The notes under the pieces are model-generated. The model saw only the letters and a list, made by a program, of their open reading frames with translations. It searched no databases and was not told where the DNA came from. This document shows, piece by piece, positions 19,972 to 28,508 of a stretch of 64,000 bases of DNA (position 1 is the first letter of the stretch; the number at the start of each line of letters is the position of its first letter). The translations under genes were made by a program, and so were the position numbers. Origin of the DNA: CAKZLS01 sp963786305 (GTDB lineage Bacteria; Pseudomonadota; Alphaproteobacteria; Rhodospirillales; Defluviicoccaceae); NCBI GenBank assembly GCA_963786305.1, contig CAWAYL010000018.1:1-64000 (forward strand). Direction: 5' to 3'.

Positions 19972-20823
19972 TATTGATTTTCCCTTCCTTCAAACTTCGT
20001 CAGCCCCTATCCGCGGGTACCGACTGGCGTTGCATTTCAACCACGAGGGAACAGAGAAAGGACGTCAATTTTTTAGGAGTTTTGCCCTATATCGGGCGCG
20101 TACCGCTTTCCGCTTTCTCTTCCCTCCGTGCTCAAACGGCAATAAGGAGGGCGAATGCGGCCAAATTGAAGCGAGACTGTGACCAGGATAAGGTAAAACA
20201 AAAAATGAATATCAGCGGTTTCATTCTCCTGCTTCTACAATCTTTATAGTTCTCCAAATACAAATTGGGGTATATTACTAATCATTATTCATTCTACGCA
20301 TGAAACAAACTGTATGATACTATAACGTATACGCACATAGCAATTTTGTCATACAATTCATTATGTAATGGAAATATGTCTTATAAGAATGAAAAACTAT
20401 TCGCCGGGTGATTGAGCAGGCAGAAACTCATGAATCGGCGCATGGCGAGGATGAAATGCCGTTCACCTTGCTTCGATGTGCTTACGTTCTGCAACGCTGT
20501 CATGGCGGCAATTGTGGTCGGGATTGCGGCTGATCCGAGGCAATGCCCGTCAAAACGTCCCTGTTCGGGCGGCAAAGGGCCGCGCGCCCGGTCTGCCGGT
20601 CCCGATGGCCAGCACGTCCCTTGGGGCGTAAACGGTGTCGCGTAGGAAATTTTTCGTGCTGATCACCAAGCGGCGGCTGAGCGCTCGGGACCTTCGGTGC
20701 ATGCCGGAGGAGCGCTTGGCTGCCCCCGGAATGGGGCGCCAAGCGCTCGGTTACGGCACTCGTCGAATAAGATCAGATAGACACGTTCGGCGAAACGCCG
20801 CGCCGGGGCTCAAGCCGATTGGC
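19972..20823. other. 850-bp gap with a second AT-rich island
   Basis: The stretch lies between the second repeat gene and minE. 20190-20410 is AT-rich, like 17800-18010, and contains no open frame of note. The part 20412-20645 has short frames in both directions without recognisable domains. The right end holds the double hairpin downstream of minE. I see no gene. Confidence 0.5.
20710..20748 (-). terminator. Double-stem palindrome downstream of minE
   Basis: Outer arms GAGCGCTTGG (20710-20719) and CCAAGCGCTC (20739-20748) enclose inner arms GCCCC (20722-20726) and GGGGC (20733-20737). It lies 75 bases beyond the minE stop on its downstream side, so it can end the minCDE transcript, although no T-run follows. 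Confidence 0.5.
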
Positions 20824-21180
20824 TCAAGCCGATTCCGCGGCCGCTCCCTTCGGCATCGCCGGGGCGCGCTTGCGGGTCCGCCGCGCCGGCCGGCGCTTCG
20901 CCGGTTTCGGCTCGGGCCGGGCGGTCAGGCCGCCGCTTGGCAACTCGACATTCACCTCGAGCATGGACACGCTTCCCTCGTTCTCGAACTCCACGGAAAT
21001 CTTGTCCTGATCGATCTCGATATACCTCCCGATCACCTCGAGGATGTCGCGATGGAGCTGCGGCAGGTAGTCCGGCTGCGCTGTCCCCGAACGCTCATGA
21101 GCCAGCAGAATCTGCAATCTTTCGCGTGCCGCCGGCGCGGTGGGTTTCGACCGCCGCCAGAAAATATCCAAAATGCTCAT
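20824..21180 (-). CDS. minE: Cell division topological specificity factor MinE
   Basis: Partner of MinD that drives Min oscillation so that the Z-ring forms at midcell. 118 residues. Start ATG 21180 overlaps the minD stop as ATGA. The N-terminus MSILDIFWRRS and ARERLQILLAHER form the MinD-binding, anti-MinCD helix; the topological domain shows DILEVIGRYIEIDQDKI and VSMLEVNVELP. Compared with about 88 residues in E. coli, there is an extra C-terminal tail rich in Arg, Lys, Pro and Ala (KPAKRRPARRTRKRAP). Intact. Confidence 0.95.
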   Translation of the reverse strand: MSILDIFWRRSKPTAPAARERLQILLAHERSGTAQPDYLPQLHRDILEVIGRYIEIDQDKISVEFENEGSVSMLEVNVELPSGGLTARPEPKPAKRRPARRTRKRAPAMPKGAAAESA

Positions 21181-21993
21181 GCCGTTCTCCACAACAACCG
21201 CTGAAACAAGCCGCGGCGCTCGGGTTTCATGAAGCGGTGCTCGATGGTTTCGCCGAGGAACCGGCTGACCGCGTCGTTGTAGGCCCGTCCCGCCGCCGAG
21301 ATCCTTGTCGAGAATGACCGGAATGCCGACGTTGGACGCCTTAAGAACCGACTGGCTTTCCGGAACGATCCCAAGCAGCGGGATGCCGAGGATCTCGAGG
21401 ACATCGTCGACCTTCAGCATCTCGCCCCGTTCGACCCGGCCGGCGTCGTAGCGGGTCAGCAGCAAGTGCTCCTTGACCGGCTCCAGGCCCTCCTCGGCGC
21501 GCCGCGAGCGGCTCTGCAGGACACCGAGGATGCGATCGCTGTCGCGCACGCTGGACACCTCGGGATTGGTGACGATGACGGCCTCGTCGGCAAAATAGAG
21601 CGCCATCAACGCGCCCTTCTCGATGCCCGCCGGACTGTCGCAGATGATGTAGTCGAAGTCCTCCTTGAGCTGGTCGAGGACGCGCTCGACACCCTCTCGC
21701 GTCAACGCGTCCTTGTCGCGCGTCTGGCTCGTCGGCAGGATCGCCAGGTTCTCCACCCGCTTATCCTTGATCAGCGCCTGGTTGAGCTTTGCGTCGCCGT
21801 TGATGACGTTGATGAAGTCAAAGACGACCCGGCGCTCGCAACCCATGACCAAATCCAGATTGCGGAGCCCGACGTCGAAGTCGATCACCACGGTTTTGTG
21901 GCCTTGGAGCGCGAGGCCGGAGGCGAATGCGGCCGCGGTCGTGGTTTTGCCGACCCCGCCCTTACCCGATGTCATAACGATGATTTTAGACAC
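21177..21993 (-). CDS. minD: Septum site-determining ATPase MinD, one frameshift
   Basis: Membrane-cycling ATPase that recruits MinC and is released by MinE. Deviant Walker A SGKGGVGKTTT starts at residue 10; DFDVGLRNLD, ICDSPAGIEKG and TNPEVSSVRDSDR follow. One extra base near 21300 breaks the frame after NVGIPVILDKD; the correct continuation SAAGRAYNDAVSRFLGE is present in the next frame and ends at 21177 with the amphipathic membrane helix RRGLFQRLLWRTA. About 271 residues in total, the normal size. Middle gene of minC-minD-minE. Confidence 0.93.
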
Positions 21994-22058
21994 GTAATCC
22001 TCCGCGTGTTTCGAACGAAATGGGCGATCCGATCAAGTGCCCCGCCATCATGACAGTG

Positions 22059-22883
22059 TCACGACAGCGGCTCGATCATGACCCGTTCACCTTGCAAATA
22101 GATCTGAACCGGTTTGCCGATCAGATCCTCGGCAATATCGTCCCGGACGCGCCAGTATCCCGCGACCGAAACCAGTTCCGCTTCCAGGCTGCGACAAAAA
22201 ATCCGCGCGCGGATATCGCCGGACACGCCGGCGAGCGCCCGGCCGCGCAACGGGCCATAGACGTGAATGTGTCCGTCCGCGAGCAGTTCGGCGCCCGGAC
22301 TTGCCGTTGAAAGCACCACGAGATCGCCCTGATGAGCATAGACCTGGCGGCCAGACCGGACCGGCTGGGTAATCACCATGGCGCTCGCGTCGGATCGGTC
22401 GGACACGGCGGCGGCCACCGCGGGAGCGGCATCCGCCGCGGCCGGCTCGGCGGCGTCTTTCGCGGCCGGCGCGGCCGCCGAAACCTCCGGTTCCGTCGCG
22501 CGCTTCTCGCCGTCGCCATCGATCTCCACCAGGGCGGGCCGGCCTTCGCGGAACACGGTCCAACCGGCGTCCACCGCGACCTTGTTCTGCTCCGCCGTCC
22601 CGTTCTGGACACCGATGGGAATGAGCGAATGCTGGCGGAGACGGCGACCCATTTCGGCCATGTTGAACGGTGGCGCGTCGGCCAGATCCTTGAGGTCCAC
22701 CACCACCGGCGCGAGACGGTAGAAATTCGGCGCCTGTCCGATCTTGTCGGCGAGCCGCGAATAGAACGCCTGGTCTTTTGGATCGGGCAGCGTCAGAACC
22801 AGCAGGGTGTACGAGGCGCCGCGAATATGAACCGCCAGCGTTTCACGCGGTTGCTCGAGTACGGCTTGCGATGCCGAGGTCAT
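22059..22883 (-). CDS. minC: Septum site-determining protein MinC
   Basis: FtsZ assembly inhibitor, 274 residues. The N-terminal domain (VHIRGASYTLLVLTL, FYRLAPVVVDLKDL, LRQHSLIPIGVQNG) is followed by an Ala/Pro-rich linker around residues 130-165 and the C-terminal beta-helix domain with QPVRSGRQVYAHQGDLVVL, ADGHIHVYGPLRGRALAG and FCRSLEAELVSVAGYW. It is the first gene of minCDE, with 65 bases before minD. Confidence 0.94.
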   Translation of the reverse strand: MTSASQAVLEQPRETLAVHIRGASYTLLVLTLPDPKDQAFYSRLADKIGQAPNFYRLAPVVVDLKDLADAPPFNMAEMGRRLRQHSLIPIGVQNGTAEQNKVAVDAGWTVFREGRPALVEIDGDGEKRATEPEVSAAAPAAKDAAEPAAADAAPAVAAAVSDRSDASAMVITQPVRSGRQVYAHQGDLVVLSTASPGAELLADGHIHVYGPLRGRALAGVSGDIRARIFCRSLEAELVSVAGYWRVRDDIAEDLIGKPVQIYLQGERVMIEPLS

Positions 22884-23103
22884 GGTTCGATCGAATCCCT
22901 TTTAGGCCACCCTGTGAGCATGTTCGGCTCTCTTTCCTCGTTAAAGTGCTTGCACGAGTCGCAATCCAGTTGCAAGCACGCCGCCGGGGTGGCGCCATGC
23001 CCCCTCGACTAAGCCCTCGGCATCATTGATGAATCGTTGCACCGCCGCACCTCCGGGAAGCAGCGCTTGGGCGCTGCCCGCCGCCGCCAAAATCCGCACC
23101 GGC

Positions 23104-23127
23104 ACCGAATCGGCTCGGCGATTCGGT
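23104..23127. terminator. Hairpin downstream of the DUF2914 gene
   Basis: Perfect 9-bp stem ACCGAATCG / CGATTCGGT with a 6-base loop, 37 bases beyond the stop of the DUF2914 gene. No T-run. The remainder of 22884-23163 shows no convincing gene. Confidence 0.45.
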
Positions 23128-23163
23128 CTTGGCGCACAACAGGTTGTGGATGACACCGACCGC

Positions 23164-24141
23164 TCACTCGGCCACGAACCGGGCACTGGCGAGAACGTCG
23201 CCGCGGGCATTGGCCACCACGACGCGCCAGTCACCCGAATATTTGGCGGGGATGGTCTTGCTGGAATAGGCCCGCCAGCGGTCACCGCCGACCTCGAAGC
23301 GCAGCGTCGCCATGGTCCGGCCGTCGTGCTCCCATCGATGGAATACGGTTTCGCCGTTCAGGTCCTTCAGTTCGGTGAAGTAGAACAGCTTGCGTTGGCC
23401 GCGCTCGCCGATCGCGATCCGCGACGAAAGCCGGTCCACCGGTTCGCGCGCCCGCACCGACGATGTCAACTGAGAGCGGGCGACCGAGCCGCCCGGCGGT
23501 CGCGGCGAAGCGGCCGCCGCCATTGTTTGCTCCGGAACCGCCGGTCGTTTGACGGGTGGCGGCAACGCCGTGGCTTCATCGGCCAATCCGTCCGGGCCAT
23601 TGGTCCCGGGCGCCACGCGTTCGGGCAATGCGGGCGCCGCCACCGGCGGCGGCGGCGCTGAACTTCCGGGACGCGGCGACGTGCTTTCGATGTCTCTCGC
23701 CGGCTGCCTACCGCCGGTTTCAAACCGTGAAAGGTCACCGCTGGGGTTCAACCGCGAAACATCATCATCGCCCTGACTGGCCACCACGGCCTCGGCCGTC
23801 GTCTCGGCGTCGCCGGCATCGGCCTCGCGGCGCGGCCCGATACCCGGCGCGGCGGATTGCGCCGTCGATGCGGTTTGTTCTTCGGGCGCACGGGTGTCGA
23901 TGTCGGCGCGGATCGCGGCCGGCGCCGATGGACCGGACACGGTCGTATAGAACAATCCCGCTCCGATACCTCCGGCGATCACCAATCCACCGATCACCGC
24001 GAACGACAGGGGGCTGACACGGCGAGAGCGATCGAGGCCGCCGCTGCCCGAAGTGGCCGGCACCGCCGCCGCCGAGGCGCCGCTATGTGGTCGCGTCTCC
24101 CGATTGGGATACGTGACTTTGATCTTGACGAAGTCGCTCAT
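23164..24141 (-). CDS. DUF2914 domain membrane protein
   Basis: Inner-membrane protein of unknown role, 325 residues from ATG 24141 (MSDFVKIKVTYPNRE); the frame is open to 24243 but the upstream part is not conserved-looking. A short cytoplasmic head precedes one transmembrane segment (LSFAVIGGLVIAGGIGAGLF, about residues 46-65). A long Pro/Ala/Glu-rich disordered region follows, and the C-terminal DUF2914 domain shows RKLFYFTELKDLNGETVFHRW, split as RKLFYFTELKDL and NGETVFHRWEHDG, then FEVGGDRWRAYSSKTI and GDWRVVVANARG. DUF2914 is thought to be periplasmic. Confidence 0.85.
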   Translation of the reverse strand: MSDFVKIKVTYPNRETRPHSGASAAAVPATSGSGGLDRSRRVSPLSFAVIGGLVIAGGIGAGLFYTTVSGPSAPAAIRADIDTRAPEEQTASTAQSAAPGIGPRREADAGDAETTAEAVVASQGDDDVSRLNPSGDLSRFETGGRQPARDIESTSPRPGSSAPPPPVAAPALPERVAPGTNGPDGLADEATALPPPVKRPAVPEQTMAAAASPRPPGGSVARSQLTSSVRAREPVDRLSSRIAIGERGQRKLFYFTELKDLNGETVFHRWEHDGRTMATLRFEVGGDRWRAYSSKTIPAKYSGDWRVVVANARGDVLASARFVAE

Positions 24142-24373
24142 GACATTTTGTCCCCACGCGTTGCGCTCTTGGCATTCCCCGCGATTACGGTTGGCGGTGT
24201 CGGATAGTTTCCTAACGCTAAACGCTGCGTCATCACACACCAAATATCAAATATTTGTCAGTCGGTCGGTACTACCCGTTGATTCTTAAGCGCTTCCAAT
24301 CAGGCCGGAATGCACCCCGACCCGTGGCGGGTTCCGTCCGATTCGGATAGCGGACGTCATCGAGACGCCGAGT

Positions 24374-24409
24374 GCGCCGCTATGTGAAGGCGGCGCCGCT
24401 ATGCGAAGG
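24374..24409. repeat. Short direct repeat
   Basis: GCGCCGCTATGTGAAGG at 24374-24390 recurs with one change (C for T) at 24393-24409, a 19-base period. It lies about 80 bases upstream of the corA start and may be chance or a duplicated site. Confidence 0.5.
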
Positions 24410-24489
24410 TCGACCCACGACCCGGACACATGATAATAATCGTGGTCGGCATCATCGTTTGACGGTGCGCAACAGGGTGAACGAGCGAC

Positions 24490-25599
24490 GTGAAGAAACC
24501 GAATTTGCGAACGAGTTTACGGCGCCGGCGCAAAAAGCGCCGCGGCACGCCCGGCGCTCCCCCCGGCACGCTGGTGCCGGATCCGCACGCCGTCCACCCG
24601 AAGATCAGCCTGATCGCCTATGGTCCCGACGCGCTGGAAGAAAGCGCGATCGTGGATCTAAAGGACGTCGAGGCCGCCCTCGCACGGTTTCCCGTCACAT
24701 GGGTCAACGTCGATGGTCTGGCCGATCACGAACTGATCCGTGAGATTGGATCGATTTTCCATTTGCATCCGCTTGCCCTGGAAGACGTGGTGAATACCCA
24801 CCAACGCCCGAAGGCGGACGAATACGAGAGCAACGTCTTGATCGTCACCCGCCTGGCCCCGGTCGTGGGTGAACATGGCACCGAGCAACTTTCCATGTTT
24901 CTCGGCACCAACTTCGTCGTCACCTTTCAAGAATACCCTGGCGACTGTTTCGACCCGGTCCGCGAACGCATTCGCCACGGCCGCGGTCGCATTCGCGAGG
25001 TGGGGGTGGATTACCTCGCATACGCATTGCTCGATACCGCGGTGGACGGATACTTTCCCGCACTGGAAAAATACAGCGACATTCTCGAGGATCTGGAAAT
25101 TCAGGTGCTGGATAATCCCGATGTCGCGGTCGTCAGCAGCATCCACACGCTGAAAAGGGAGCTTCTCGAATTCAAGCACGCCATCTGGCCGCAGAGAGAT
25201 CTCTTCAGCGTGCTGATCCGCGACACGATGGATTTGATTTCGGACCAGACGACCGTTTATCTGCGCGACTGCTATGATCACACCGTTCAACTCATGGACC
25301 TGACGGAGACGCACCGCGAAACCGCTTCCGGGTTGCTCGATACCTATCATTCGAGCATCAGCACCCGCATGAACGAAATCATGAAGGTGTTGACCATCAT
25401 CGCCACCATCTTCATCCCGCTCAGCTTCATCGCCGGCGTCTACGGAATGAATTTCGATCCGGAAAAGTCGCCTTGGAACATGCCGGAACTGAGCTGGTAT
25501 TACGGCTATCCGTACGCGCTCGGCCTGATGGTCGCCGTGGCGGGCGGTCTCATCGTCTATTTCTTTCGAAGCGGCTGGATCGGGCGGCGTAATAGGTAG
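24490..25599 (+). CDS. corA: Magnesium/cobalt transporter CorA
   Basis: Pentameric divalent cation channel of the inner membrane, 369 residues from GTG 24490 (a weak, purine-rich upstream stretch only). A basic N-terminus (SLRRRRKKRR) leads into the large cytoplasmic domain; the long helix ends in the first transmembrane segment (VLTIIATIFIPLSFIAGV), directly followed by the signature YGMNF. The second segment YALGLMVAVAGGLIVYFF and a basic C-terminus close the protein. Its last 50 bases overlap the convergent membrane protein gene. Confidence 0.95.
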   Translation: MKKPNLRTSLRRRRKKRRGTPGAPPGTLVPDPHAVHPKISLIAYGPDALEESAIVDLKDVEAALARFPVTWVNVDGLADHELIREIGSIFHLHPLALEDVVNTHQRPKADEYESNVLIVTRLAPVVGEHGTEQLSMFLGTNFVVTFQEYPGDCFDPVRERIRHGRGRIREVGVDYLAYALLDTAVDGYFPALEKYSDILEDLEIQVLDNPDVAVVSSIHTLKRELLEFKHAIWPQRDLFSVLIRDTMDLISDQTTVYLRDCYDHTVQLMDLTETHRETASGLLDTYHSSISTRMNEIMKVLTIIATIFIPLSFIAGVYGMNFDPEKSPWNMPELSWYYGYPYALGLMVAVAGGLIVYFFRSGWIGRRNR

Positions 25600-25954
25600 C
25601 CGGCAGCAGCATGCAGAAGCACGCGAGCACGAACACCTTGTTGATGAACCAATTGGTGGTCCAGATCGTCCATTCGGGGTCGGCGAAGAACAAAACGAAC
25701 TTGGTGACGATGATGACGATCTCCACCACCGACACGCCGACGGCCAGCGCAACCGTATAGCGCCGCCAGTTCAGCAGCGCCCAGGCCAGCCACAAATGGG
25801 CGACCCACCAGAAATCCCAATAAATATAAGTGACGATGGGAACGCCCTCGGCGAGCGCCATCGCCACCGGAAAGATGAACTTGATTACCAGCGTCCATGC
25901 GGCGAGGACGATCAGCATATGGGCTAGAAACACGGTCATGGCGGCACCGCGCAT
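25550..25954 (-). CDS. Four-span membrane protein, function unknown
   Basis: Hydrophobic protein of about 134 residues that I do not recognise. Four likely membrane segments: FLAHMLIVLAAWTLVIKFIF, the Trp-rich WWVAHLWLAWALL, ALAVGVSVVEIVIIVTKFVL and VFVLACFCMLLPATYYA. ATG 25954 lies 4 bases after the stop of the Fe-S aldo/keto reductase; ATG 25939 (MTVFLAH) is an alternative. It is the last gene of the lar operon, and its 3' end overlaps corA by 50 bases on the other strand. A partner role for the upstream redox protein is possible but only inferred from position. Confidence 0.7.
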   Translation of the reverse strand: MRGAAMTVFLAHMLIVLAAWTLVIKFIFPVAMALAEGVPIVTYIYWDFWWVAHLWLAWALLNWRRYTVALAVGVSVVEIVIIVTKFVLFFADPEWTIWTTNWFINKVFVLACFCMLLPATYYAARSSRFERNRR

Positions 25955-25958
25955 GGGA

Positions 25959-27188
25959 TCAGCCGAGCCGGGTGGCGGCGTCACGGGTCAGGTGCGCGAT
26001 GGGCAGGCCGAACGGACACGCGCCAAGGCAGGCCTGATGGGAACACGTCGCGCAGGCGCCGGCGTCGGTGCCGAGGCGGGCGTAATCGATGGTCGCCAGC
26101 GTCCGGTCGCCATAGTCCACGTCGTACATGCGCGTCCGCAACACTTCGGCGATCTCGACGCCTTCCGGGCAGGCGCCCTCGCAGCCGTCGCAGCCATGCC
26201 GGCAATACCGGCTGTTCTGCAGGTAGGCGTAGCGGGCCAGGAGATTGAATTCGCCGCCCTGGATCGTCGGGTCGCCGGAGGCCCTGAGATATTCGTCGAT
26301 GGCATCGCGGCCGTTCATCGAGATCAGCAGGGCATCCACCCGCGGGCTGGACAGAACCCAGCGGAACGCCGCCTGGGCGAAGGAGCCGCCCTCGCGTTCA
26401 TACGGACGCATGTCGTTGAGGCGCGCGCCCATCAGCGTCTTCATGGCGAGCACGCCGACGTCCTTCTGCTTGGCCTTGTCGAGAACGCGCGGCAGGTCGG
26501 GCTGGATGGCCGGGAAACTCACGGCGTCGCGCAAACGTGAATAGAAGCCCGGATCCTGGCCGAAGTTGTAGGACACCAGCACGACGTCGACGAGATCCTC
26601 GTCGATGGCGTAATCGAGACACGGAACCAGTCGCGAACCGTGGCCGGACATCGCCCGAAAGCGGATCTTTCCCTGCTGGCGGGCGCGGTCGGTAAACTCC
26701 CGCCACTCCGGGTTCTTCATCCGCGCCACGTCGTTGACGGCGTGATTGAAGTAGATATCCAGGTAGTCCGTCCGCAACCGCCGCAGACTGCCCTCCAACG
26801 CCTCCATCATCTCTTTGCGGGTATCGGACGCGCCGGCCTTGGTCTTGGAGCTGATGACCACGTGGTCGCGGACGCCGTGAAGCGCCTCGCCGATGGCTTC
26901 CTCGGCATAGCCGAAGCGGTAGCTTTCGGCGGTGTCGAACAAGGTGACGCCGCGATCATAGGCATACCGCACCAGATCGGCTTCGGTCAGGCTGGACGAC
27001 CCGAACGAGATGTCGGACACCTGAAGCCCGGTCCGTCCCAGAGTCACCGTCCGCTGGATACGGGGCTCCGACTGGGCGCCGCCTTCCGTCGGGGCAGCGG
27101 CCGGCTTGGCGCTGGGGAGAGAGGCCGCCGCGCCGCGGCGGCGGTTCCAAGGCCGATAAATCTTCGACGATCGATCATCTCTGGTCAT
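25959..27188 (-). CDS. Aldo/keto reductase with C-terminal [4Fe-4S] ferredoxin-like domain
   Basis: 409 residues. After a low-complexity N-terminus (residues 1-45) comes the aldo/keto barrel: LGRTGLQVSDISFGSSS, LFDTAESYRFG with the catalytic Asp/Tyr, ISSKTKAGAS with Lys and YLDIYFNHAV with His. The C-terminal part has two cysteine clusters, CRHGCDGCEGACPEGV and CATCSHQACLGACPFG, the pattern of Fe-S-containing aldo/keto reductases. It probably transfers electrons between its cluster and a carbonyl or other substrate. Position 12 bases downstream of the nucleotidyltransferase places it in the lar operon. Substrate unknown. Intact. Confidence 0.88.
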   Translation of the reverse strand: MTRDDRSSKIYRPWNRRRGAAASLPSAKPAAAPTEGGAQSEPRIQRTVTLGRTGLQVSDISFGSSSLTEADLVRYAYDRGVTLFDTAESYRFGYAEEAIGEALHGVRDHVVISSKTKAGASDTRKEMMEALEGSLRRLRTDYLDIYFNHAVNDVARMKNPEWREFTDRARQQGKIRFRAMSGHGSRLVPCLDYAIDEDLVDVVLVSYNFGQDPGFYSRLRDAVSFPAIQPDLPRVLDKAKQKDVGVLAMKTLMGARLNDMRPYEREGGSFAQAAFRWVLSSPRVDALLISMNGRDAIDEYLRASGDPTIQGGEFNLLARYAYLQNSRYCRHGCDGCEGACPEGVEIAEVLRTRMYDVDYGDRTLATIDYARLGTDAGACATCSHQACLGACPFGLPIAHLTRDAATRLG

Positions 27189-27200
27189 TCCCTTGCGGCG

Positions 27201-27885
27201 TCAATCATTGGCCGCCCTCGAGTATCCCATGGGGTTCTTCGCAAAATCCTCCGGCGTGTCGTAATCCTTGAAAATACCCTCGTCGTCGACGGTCACCTCC
27301 GAGACGTGGGCGCCGAAGGCGTCGAGGACCGTCCGGGCCCCGGCGTCGCCGGCAAGCGACGCCCAGCTCGCCGAACAATCCCCGGCCGAACAGAACCGGA
27401 TGGCCGCGGCGGCCGCGGTTCACCGGCACGCAAATTTCCATGCCGGTGGCGGGCGAAAAGGCGGCGATAAGGCGACGAACGGTATCGCTTCGAACGTCCG
27501 GCATGTCGCCGAGACAGATCATCGCGCCATCGATGGTTTCCGGGAGCGACGCGACGCCCCGTGCCAGCGACGTGCCCATCCCGGCGGCATGGTCGTCGTT
27601 GTGCACCAGCCGGATATTGGCGCCGGCGCCGGCGACGGCGGCGGCGATGCCGGGCGCGTCGTGACCGGTAACGACCACCAGATCCGTCAACTCGGCCCCA
27701 GCCAGCGTGTCGACGACGCGGCGAACCAGCAGGGTTCCGTCGATTTCGCACAACAGCTTGTTGCGGCGCCCCATCCGCCCGGACGAGCCGGCGGCGAGAA
27801 CGATGGCGGCAATGCGCGGTTTCGGTCGTGCTTTCGCCCGGCGGCCGCCTGCCCCGCCGCGCCCAAGACCCGGAGAGCGGCGCAC
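27201..27885 (-). CDS. MobA/MocA-like nucleotidyltransferase, one frameshift
   Basis: NTP transferase of the molybdenum-cofactor cytidylyl/guanylyltransferase fold. IAAIVLAAGSSGRMG is the nucleotide-binding loop, followed by NKLLCEIDGTLLVRR, VVVTGHD, NDDHAAGMGTSL and MICLGDMPDV with the metal-binding Asp. A shift near 27372 separates LFGEL from the true end (ASLAGDAGARTVLDAFG to YSRAAND, stop at 27201). No good start codon precedes the domain: GTG 27885 is possible, but the LarB frame ahead has no stop, so LarB and this protein may be one fused chain. In a lar operon it could activate or modify a cofactor with CTP or GTP (inference). Confidence 0.75.
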
Positions 27886-28508
27886 GCCGCGCCGTAGCCG
27901 TTGTCGATATTGCAGACGGTGACGCCCGGCGCGCAGGACGACAGACAGGAAAACAGCGCCGTCTCGCCGGCCCGCGCCGCGCCGTAGCCGGCCGACGTGG
28001 GAACGGCGATCAGCGCGCCGGGAACGAGCCCGCCGAGCACGCTCGGCAGCGCCGCGTCCATGCCGGCGACGGCGATCACCACCGGGTGGCGGGCGATATC
28101 GTCGATCCGCTCCATCAGCCGCCAGATCCCGGCCACGCCGACATCGAAGATGGCGGTCGCGCCGACACCGTGGAACGCCAGCGTTCGCAGCGCTTCGCCG
28201 GCCGGACCGGCGTCCGAGGTTCCGGCGGTGACCACGGCAACGCGCGGAGCGGATGCCTGGCGCGGCGCGTGATCGAAAAAGGCCGTCCGCGACGCCGCGT
28301 GGTAATCCAAGCCCCGGCGATACTCGGGCATAAGGGCGGCCAGCTTGTCCGCATCCAGTCTGGTGAGCAAAAGCTCCGCGCCTCGATCGCGGGCGATGCG
28401 CAGAATCTCGTCGATCTGGGCCGGCGTTTTCTGGGCGCAGAGGATTGCCTCGCCGAACCCCAGCCGGTCGGCGCGGTCCAGATCCAGCATGACTTCGGAT
28501 CCGCTCAT
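27687..28508 (-). CDS. larB: Nickel-pincer cofactor biosynthesis protein LarB
   Basis: LarB carboxylates and hydrolyses nicotinic acid adenine dinucleotide in the first step of nickel-pincer nucleotide synthesis. PurE-like core motifs are visible: VAVVTAGTSDAGPAGEA, HGVGATAIFDVGVAGIWRL, VIAVAGMDAALPSVLGG, IAVPTSAGYG and VTVCNIDNGYGAA. ATG 28508 overlaps the larE stop as ATGA. The recognisable domain ends near 27830 (AALRVLGAA); the frame then runs on without a stop to 27687 as an unrelated reading of the nucleotidyltransferase. A lost stop by indel or an in-frame fusion are both possible. Confidence 0.88.
   Translation of the reverse strand: MSGSEVMLDLDRADRLGFGEAILCAQKTPAQIDEILRIARDRGAELLLTRLDADKLAALMPEYRRGLDYHAASRTAFFDHAPRQASAPRVAVVTAGTSDAGPAGEALRTLAFHGVGATAIFDVGVAGIWRLMERIDDIARHPVVIAVAGMDAALPSVLGGLVPGALIAVPTSAGYGAARAGETALFSCLSSCAPGVTVCNIDNGYGAACAALRVLGAAGQAAAGRKHDRNRALPPSFSPPARPGGWGAATSCCAKSTEPCWFAASSTRWLGPS

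Noticed and set aside
20381..20645. Short frames near the second AT-rich island
   Set aside because: Cys-containing but without domain or start signal; likely chance.
22941..23285. Reverse frame after the DUF2914 gene
   Set aside because: Its left part overlaps DUF2914 in another frame; contains a hairpin and no domain.
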